From NCBI GenBank assembly GCA_021296435.1, contig JAGWAK010000015.1, forward strand, positions 1 to 18,988: a stretch of 18,988 nt of DNA. Direction: 5' to 3'. The DNA is from Acidimicrobiia bacterium (GTDB taxonomy: Bacteria > Actinomycetota > Acidimicrobiia > Acidimicrobiales > CATQHL01). The notes beneath the pieces are model-generated. The model worked only from the letters and a program-made list of their open reading frames with translations. It was not told where the DNA came from and searched no databases. Positions 15,081-18,988 of the stretch are shown here, in pieces. Position 1 is the first letter of the stretch, and every line of letters begins with the position of its first letter. A program made the translations under genes and the position numbers.

Positions 15081-15635
15081 ATGTCGGAGTCGGAGCAGGA
15101 TCAACAGCCGTACGTGATCGTGGAACGCCGGGCGTCCGGGGTCGTCGCATTCGTCTGCGGCGCCCTGGTGGGCGCGGGCGTCGCGCTGCTTCTGGCGCCG
15201 AAATCCGGACGCGAGACGCAGGCCGATCTGCGGGAGGGAGCCCGCCGGTTCAAGGAGGGGACGGGGGAGAGACTCACGGACCTCCGGGACACGCTCGGCG
15301 ACCGCTACGACCGCACGCGCGATCAGGTGGGAACGCAGGTGGGGGCCTTCCGCCGGAACGTCGCCGACCGCCAGAAGAAGGCGGGGGAGGCGCTAAAGGC
15401 GGGGAAGGATGCGGCCCGGCAGGCTCGCTCCGACCTCGAAGCGCGCGTCTCCGAGTCCAAGGCGGCCTACCGCGCGGCGCTGGCGGAGGGCGCGACGCCG
15501 GAGGAAGGCCTCGATGAAGCCCCGGAGGATGGGCCCGGGGATGAGGCGGCAGACGGAACCGGAGACGAGGCGGGGGAGGCGCCGAGGGCCGATGAGAGCG
15601 CCGGCGATGCCGACGGCGAGGCGTCCCGGGAGTGA
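15081..15635 (+). CDS. YtxH-like single-pass membrane protein with acidic tail
   Basis: Small protein of 184 residues. After a polar start (MSESEQDQQPYVIVERRASG) there is one glycine-rich membrane helix (about 20-41, GVVAFVCGALVGAGVALLLAPKSG). It ends in the LLLAPKSGRETRADL-type motif that defines the YtxH/general-stress family. A charged helical middle (about 45-135, Arg/Lys/Asp-rich) and a very acidic, low-complexity tail follow (repeated GDEA). The biochemical role of the family is not known. The ATG at 15081 has AGGAG (15066-15070) 10 nt upstream. An in-frame GTG at 15072 sits almost on that site and is unlikely. The stop is 3 nt before smpB, so the two are probably co-translated. Confidence 0.85.
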   Translation: MSESEQDQQPYVIVERRASGVVAFVCGALVGAGVALLLAPKSGRETQADLREGARRFKEGTGERLTDLRDTLGDRYDRTRDQVGTQVGAFRRNVADRQKKAGEALKAGKDAARQARSDLEARVSESKAAYRAALAEGATPEEGLDEAPEDGPGDEAADGTGDEAGEAPRADESAGDADGEASRE

Positions 15636-15638
15636 GCC

Positions 15639-16112
15639 GTGGGCGATCTCGATGGGGTCCGGGTCATCGCCCGCAACAGGAAGGTGCGCCACGACTACGA
15701 GGTGCTCGAACAGTTCGAGGCGGGGATCGTGTTGCAGGGCGCGGAGGTGAAGTCGCTGCGGGACGGGAAGGCGAGTTTCACCGACTCGTACGGGCGGATC
15801 GACGCCGGGGAGGCGTGGCTCCATAATCTCCACATTCCTCCGTACGACAAGGCGACGATCGACGCCCCCGACCCGGTGCGTCCGCGAAAACTCCTGCTCA
15901 GGCGGCGGGAGATCGATCGCCTGCGCTCGAAGACGCGGGAGGGCGGGCTGACGCTCGTGCCGCTGGATCTCCATTTTCGGCGGGGCTTCGCCAAGGTCAC
16001 GCTGGGGTTGGCGCGCGGAAAGAAGCACCGGGATCGGCGGGAAGACCTGAAGAGGAAGACGATGCGGCGGGAGGTCGAGCGGGCGACGAGAGAGGCCGCG
16101 CGTGGCGGTTGA
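15639..16112 (+). CDS. smpB: SsrA (tmRNA)-binding protein SmpB
   Basis: SmpB binds tmRNA and brings it to ribosomes stalled without a stop codon. The product is 157 residues, the usual length. The family signatures are continuous: ARNRKVRHDYEVLEQFEAGIV, GAEVKSLRDG, GEAWLHNLHIPPY, DPVRPRKLLL, TLVPLDLHF, and the basic C-terminal tail GLARGKKHRDRRED, which inserts into the decoding centre. The GTG start has GGGAG 6 nt upstream, over the ytxH stop. The 3' end overlaps the amidase gene by 11 nt. No tmRNA gene (ssrA) is in the window. Confidence 0.97.
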   Translation: MGDLDGVRVIARNRKVRHDYEVLEQFEAGIVLQGAEVKSLRDGKASFTDSYGRIDAGEAWLHNLHIPPYDKATIDAPDPVRPRKLLLRRREIDRLRSKTREGGLTLVPLDLHFRRGFAKVTLGLARGKKHRDRREDLKRKTMRREVERATREAARGG

Positions 16113-17376
16113 CCGGGGAGCCCGCGGCGAACGCGGACGGGTCGGCGCGGGCGGGCGGCTGGTGGTTGCCGCCGTCGTCGTCGCCATCGTCGTCGCGCAG
16201 GCCGTGCTTTCGGGGATCTTGACGAGACTCGAGGCGCAGGCGCCCCCCGAGACGGTACAGGCGGAGGTGTCGGGCCGTACCGTGAGTCTCGCCGTCGCGC
16301 GGCACCGGGCCTACCCCGCGGTGGAGGCGGCGGATCTGGCGCTCGCACTGGAGAGCGTCCTCGATGACGTCACGCGCAACGGCGTCTTTCTTCGGGCCCG
16401 CCTCCACGGCGAAGAGGTCGCGTTCGAGGCGGAATCGCCCTTCTTCCGACACGGGGAACGCACCGTGCAGCTCGCGAATCCGCCATACGAGGAAGGCGGC
16501 ACCTTCTGGCTTCCGGCCGAGTTCGTCACGCGGTGGGTGTCGGAGGGACCGCCGCAGGTCGCTGCCGTGTCCCCGGGGTCCGAGCCGTCCGAGTCGTCCC
16601 CGGCGTCCCCCTCCGCCGCCCCGCCAGCCGACGATCCGTTGCCGGCCCGCGTCGACCCGACCGCGCCGTGGCGCGTGATCATCGATCCGGGGCACGGAGG
16701 CCGCGACCCGGGCACGCTGGGCGGCGCCAGCCAGGAGAAGGACATCGTGCTCGCGATCGCGAGACGACTGTACGAGGAGCTTGAAGGGCGGGAGATGGTC
16801 GAGCCCTACCTGACCCGGGACAGGGATGTCTACGTGGACCTCGACCAGCGATCCCGGTTCGCGGTGGACCGGGCCGGGGATCTCTTCGTCTCGATCCACG
16901 CCAACGCCGCGGCGGACGAACGAGCGCGCGGATTCGAGACCATCTTCCTCGGGCAGGCCCGCTCGGAGGAGGCGCGCGAGATTGCGCTGCGGGAGAACCG
17001 GGGCCCCGACGTGGACGACGCGGCGGGTTCGCCGTCCGACGTCCGGTTCATCCTCGCGGGCCTGGACCGGACCGAGAATCTTGCCGAGTCGCGGCTCTTC
17101 GCCGGGTTCGTGCAGAACTCGATCCGGAGCGCCCGTCGCGGCGGGTCGCCCGACCGCGGCGTCATCCAGGGCCCGTGGTGGGTGCTGCTCGGAGCGCTCG
17201 TGCGCATGCCGTCGGTGATCGTCGAAGTCGGATTTCTTTCCAACGCGGAAGAGGAGCGCTACCTGAACGGCGCGGAGGGACAGGGAGCCATCGCGCGGGC
17301 GATCGCGGACGCGATCGTGGCGTACCGCGAGGACCTGCTGCGCCGATACGCTCCCGCGCCGGAGTCGGGGTGCTGA
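16102..17376 (+). CDS. N-acetylmuramoyl-L-alanine amidase (Amidase_3), membrane-anchored or exported
   Basis: Zinc amidase that cleaves the bond between N-acetylmuramic acid and L-alanine in peptidoglycan. The 424-residue product has an N-terminal hydrophobic segment (about 19-40; anchor or uncleaved signal). A beta-rich domain (about 53-146) resembles a copper-amine-oxidase N-terminal/stalk-type domain (SGRTVSL ... GGTFWLPAEFVTRWV), not the AMIN domain of E. coli AmiB/C. A Ser/Pro linker (150-183) follows, then the Amidase_3 domain (190-412). Zinc/catalytic residues are H198 (DPGHGGRDPG), E212 (QEKD), H266 (SIHANA) and E375 (VIVEVGF). Residues about 298-345 form the insert where E. coli amidases carry the regulatory helix. 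The GTG start, AGAGAGG 7 nt upstream, overlaps smpB by 11 nt. Confidence 0.92.
   Translation: MAVDRGARGERGRVGAGGRLVVAAVVVAIVVAQAVLSGILTRLEAQAPPETVQAEVSGRTVSLAVARHRAYPAVEAADLALALESVLDDVTRNGVFLRARLHGEEVAFEAESPFFRHGERTVQLANPPYEEGGTFWLPAEFVTRWVSEGPPQVAAVSPGSEPSESSPASPSAAPPADDPLPARVDPTAPWRVIIDPGHGGRDPGTLGGASQEKDIVLAIARRLYEELEGREMVEPYLTRDRDVYVDLDQRSRFAVDRAGDLFVSIHANAAADERARGFETIFLGQARSEEAREIALRENRGPDVDDAAGSPSDVRFILAGLDRTENLAESRLFAGFVQNSIRSARRGGSPDRGVIQGPWWVLLGALVRMPSVIVEVGFLSNAEEERYLNGAEGQGAIARAIADAIVAYREDLLRRYAPAPESGC
16578..16613 (+). repeat. 9-bp tandem repeat in the amidase linker
   Basis: Four 9-bp units (16578, 16587, 16596, 16605), each beginning gtcc, decaying from unit 1-2 (gtccgagcc / gtccgagtc) to unit 4 (gtccccctc). 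They encode the Ser/Glu/Pro linker between the N-domain and the amidase domain. The three-codon period keeps the frame. Confidence 0.65.
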
Positions 17377-18182
17377 GCGCCGGCGGCGGTGTCGCCGTGG
17401 AGCGCGCGGTGCCGGTGAGCCGGCGGGCGACGTTGCTCTCCACGCGTCTCGTGGCCCGCGATACCTGGTGGCAGGAGTTCGACTGCCCGGACATCGCGGC
17501 CGCCGCGCTGCCCGGGCAGTTCGTCATGCTCGGCGTCGGGCTCGACGCGCCGGGGGCCTGGCTCCTCCCGCGTCCGTTCAGCGTCGGCTGGACGGGCCCC
17601 GGCGGTGAGGTCGGCATCCTGCTGCGCGCCTACGGGCAGGGTACCCGGGCGCTAGCGAAACTGGGGGTCGGGCAGACCGCCCTCCTTCTCGGCCCGCTCG
17701 GCCGACCTTTCGACACGGAGGGGGCGGAAGTCGAGTGCATCGCCGGCGGCGTCGGGCTCGCTCCGTTCATCTTCCTCGCGGCGCGCGAGGCCGCCGCGGG
17801 ACGGCGGGTGCGGCTCATCTACGGAGAGCGGGATGCCGGAGCCGTCTTCGACCCCGGGCTCATCGCCCGCCTCACGGAGCACGACCCGGAGTTGTTCACG
17901 GAAGACGGGAGCGCGGGGCGGAAGGGGCTCGTGACCGTCGGCCTCGACCCGGCGTCGAACGCGCTTCTCCTCGGCTGCGGTCCGACGCCGCTCCTCCGGG
18001 CGCTCGAGGCCTTCGCGCGGGAACACGGCCGCAGGCTCCAGGTCTCGGTGGAGGAACACATGGGCTGCGGGATCGGCACCTGCCAGGGGTGCGTGGTGCG
18101 CGGGGCGGACGGCCGCTGGGTGAAGTCGTGCATCGAGGGCTCCGTCTTCCCCGCGGAGGAACTCGACTGGGGGGCGATCTGA
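17370..18182 (+). CDS. pyrK: Dihydroorotate dehydrogenase electron-transfer subunit PyrK
   Basis: PyrK carries FAD and a [2Fe-2S] cluster and passes electrons from the class 1B dihydroorotate dehydrogenase PyrD to NAD+. The 270-residue product has the ferredoxin-reductase-like FAD motif RPFSV (68-72), the NAD-binding GGVGLAPFIFLA, GCGPTPLL, and four cluster cysteines in C-x4-C-x2-C-x12-C (C233, C238, C241, C254). Several in-frame GTGs are possible (17370, 17397, 17409, 17415). I chose 17370 because GGAG (17361-17364) lies 5 nt before it and it overlaps the amidase stop by 7 nt, in keeping with the train. It is followed directly by pyrD, its obligate partner. Confidence 0.95.
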   Translation: MLSAGGGVAVERAVPVSRRATLLSTRLVARDTWWQEFDCPDIAAAALPGQFVMLGVGLDAPGAWLLPRPFSVGWTGPGGEVGILLRAYGQGTRALAKLGVGQTALLLGPLGRPFDTEGAEVECIAGGVGLAPFIFLAAREAAAGRRVRLIYGERDAGAVFDPGLIARLTEHDPELFTEDGSAGRKGLVTVGLDPASNALLLGCGPTPLLRALEAFAREHGRRLQVSVEEHMGCGIGTCQGCVVRGADGRWVKSCIEGSVFPAEELDWGAI

Positions 18183-18988
18183 CCTCGGCCGCGGCGTCCC
18201 CGGGCCTCGTCCAGCGCGTGTTCGGGGCGGAGTTTCCGAGTCCCGTGCTCCTGGCCTCGGGCACCTGCGGCTACGGACAGGAATACGCGGATCTCATTCC
18301 CCTCGATGAGATCGGTGGGCTGGTCACGAAGGCGGTGAGCCTCGAGCCGCGCCCCGGGAACCCGCCGCACCGCGTCGCGGAGACGCCCGGCGGGATGATC
18401 AACGCGATCGGGCTCGAGAACCCCGGCCTGCGCGGCTTCATCGCGGAGAAACTCCCCTGGCTGCGCGAGCACCTCCGCCGCGCGCAGGTGTTCGTGAACG
18501 TCGTCGGGCACTCGGCGGAGGACTTCGCCGCCGTCGTGAGCGGACTCGACGGAGAGGATGGCTTCCTCGGGTACGAGATCAACGTCTCCTGCCCGAACGT
18601 GAAGGGCGGCACGATGTTCGGCACCGACGAACGGGCGCTGGCCGACCTCGTCGCGCGGCTCCGCGGCTGCACGGAGCGGCCGCTCGTGATCAAGCTCACG
18701 CCCAACGTCCCCGACGTGGGAGACTTCGCCCGCATCTGCGAGGAGGCGGGGGCCGACGGCCTGAGCGCGATCAACACCTTCCCCGGGATGGTCGTCGACG
18801 TCGCGCGCCGCGAACCGCTGATCGGCAACCGGTCCGGCGGCGTGAGCGGCCCCGCCATCCTCCCCATGGGCGTCTACGCGACGTGGCGGGCGCGGCAGAC
18901 GTGCGAGCTTCCGATCATGGGGATCGGGGGAATCCGCAACGCGGAGGACGCGCTGCAGTACGTCCTCGCCGGCGCCTGCCTCGTCCAG
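18179..18988 (+). CDS. pyrD: Dihydroorotate dehydrogenase, class 1B catalytic subunit PyrD (3' end cut by window)
   Basis: FMN enzyme oxidising dihydroorotate to orotate in pyrimidine synthesis, paired with PyrK. The frame is open to the right edge. Family motifs are PSPVLLASGTCGYGQEY, VTKAVSLEPRPGNP, ETPGGMINAIGLENPG, EINVSCPNVKGG (with the class 1B catalytic cysteine), VIKLTPNV, and the phosphate-binding GIGGIRNAEDALQYVLAGA. The start is unclear. The only in-frame ATG/GTG/TTG near the N-terminus is GTG 18218, which would give MFGAEFPSPVLLASG and lose the first beta strand expected before PSPV. Reading back, the frame is open through a CTG at 18179 that overlaps the pyrK TGA, with a G-rich run just upstream. 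I list that boundary, but 18218 is the conservative alternative. Confidence 0.93.
   Translation, partial: MTSAAASPGLVQRVFGAEFPSPVLLASGTCGYGQEYADLIPLDEIGGLVTKAVSLEPRPGNPPHRVAETPGGMINAIGLENPGLRGFIAEKLPWLREHLRRAQVFVNVVGHSAEDFAAVVSGLDGEDGFLGYEINVSCPNVKGGTMFGTDERALADLVARLRGCTERPLVIKLTPNVPDVGDFARICEEAGADGLSAINTFPGMVVDVARREPLIGNRSGGVSGPAILPMGVYATWRARQTCELPIMGIGGIRNAEDALQYVLAGACLVQ

Noticed and set aside
12702..15104. An 800-codon minus-strand open frame across the M28 peptidase gene and the start of the DUF58 region
   Set aside because: It is antisense to the M28 gene, whose metal-binding motifs are all intact, and out of frame with DUF58. No domain was seen.
1..18988. Defence islands, CRISPR arrays, insertion sequences, prophage, tRNA or rRNA genes
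   Set aside because: Almost every base belongs to a recognisable housekeeping or envelope gene. No array-like repeats with spacers, no transposase motifs and no tRNA-like cloverleaf were seen.

Overview
This is a high-GC, gene-dense chromosomal window of about 19 kb from a Gram-negative (diderm) bacterium. The diderm reading rests on a SurA-type periplasmic chaperone, an FtsE-FtsX-EnvC-like set, and a periplasmic N-acetylmuramoyl-L-alanine amidase. GTG is the commonest start codon and TTG or CTG is likely in places. The gene content and composition would suit Gemmatimonadota or a relative; that is inference from general resemblance, not a search result. I saw no rRNA, tRNA, CRISPR array, transposase or phage gene. 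The window is essentially core genome.

Layout: two divergent gene trains leave an 85-bp intergenic region (13379-13463). The leftward (minus) train runs DUF58 / BatA-like vWA membrane protein / mfd / surA-like chaperone / pdxA / ftsE / ftsX / envC-like degenerate LytM factor / holB / moaC / nucleotide-sugar dehydrogenase (cut by the left edge). Its eleven genes are separated by at most 37 nt. Three junctions are 4-nt ATGA or GTGA overlaps, so the train looks like one operon of more than 13 kb. The rightward (plus) train runs secreted M28 metallopeptidase / YtxH-like membrane protein / smpB / amidase / pyrK / pyrD (cut by the right edge). In it, ytxH to pyrD are packed within 3 nt or overlap.

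How the genes fit together: ftsE-ftsX-envC reads as a cell-division ATPase, transmembrane transmitter and catalytically dead LytM activator. The likely client, a Zn amidase carrying an insert where E. coli AmiA/B/C have their regulatory helix, is encoded in the opposite train. SurA and the M28 peptidase are exported. Mfd (transcription-coupled repair), HolB (clamp loader), SmpB (ribosome rescue), MoaC (molybdopterin), PdxA (vitamin B6) and PyrK/PyrD (pyrimidines) are housekeeping genes. DUF58 plus BatA-like vWA proteins normally accompany a MoxR ATPase, which is absent here.

The main things to look at again are: the FtsEX/EnvC-like/amidase set with visibly lost LytM metal ligands and an unusual amidase N-domain; short tandem repeats of 9, 12 or 18 bp recurring through the window, including a five-unit array inside a signal peptide; and two genes (mfd, pyrD) whose best upstream start may be a CTG overlapping the preceding TGA stop. 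I did not find a clearly new multi-gene system.
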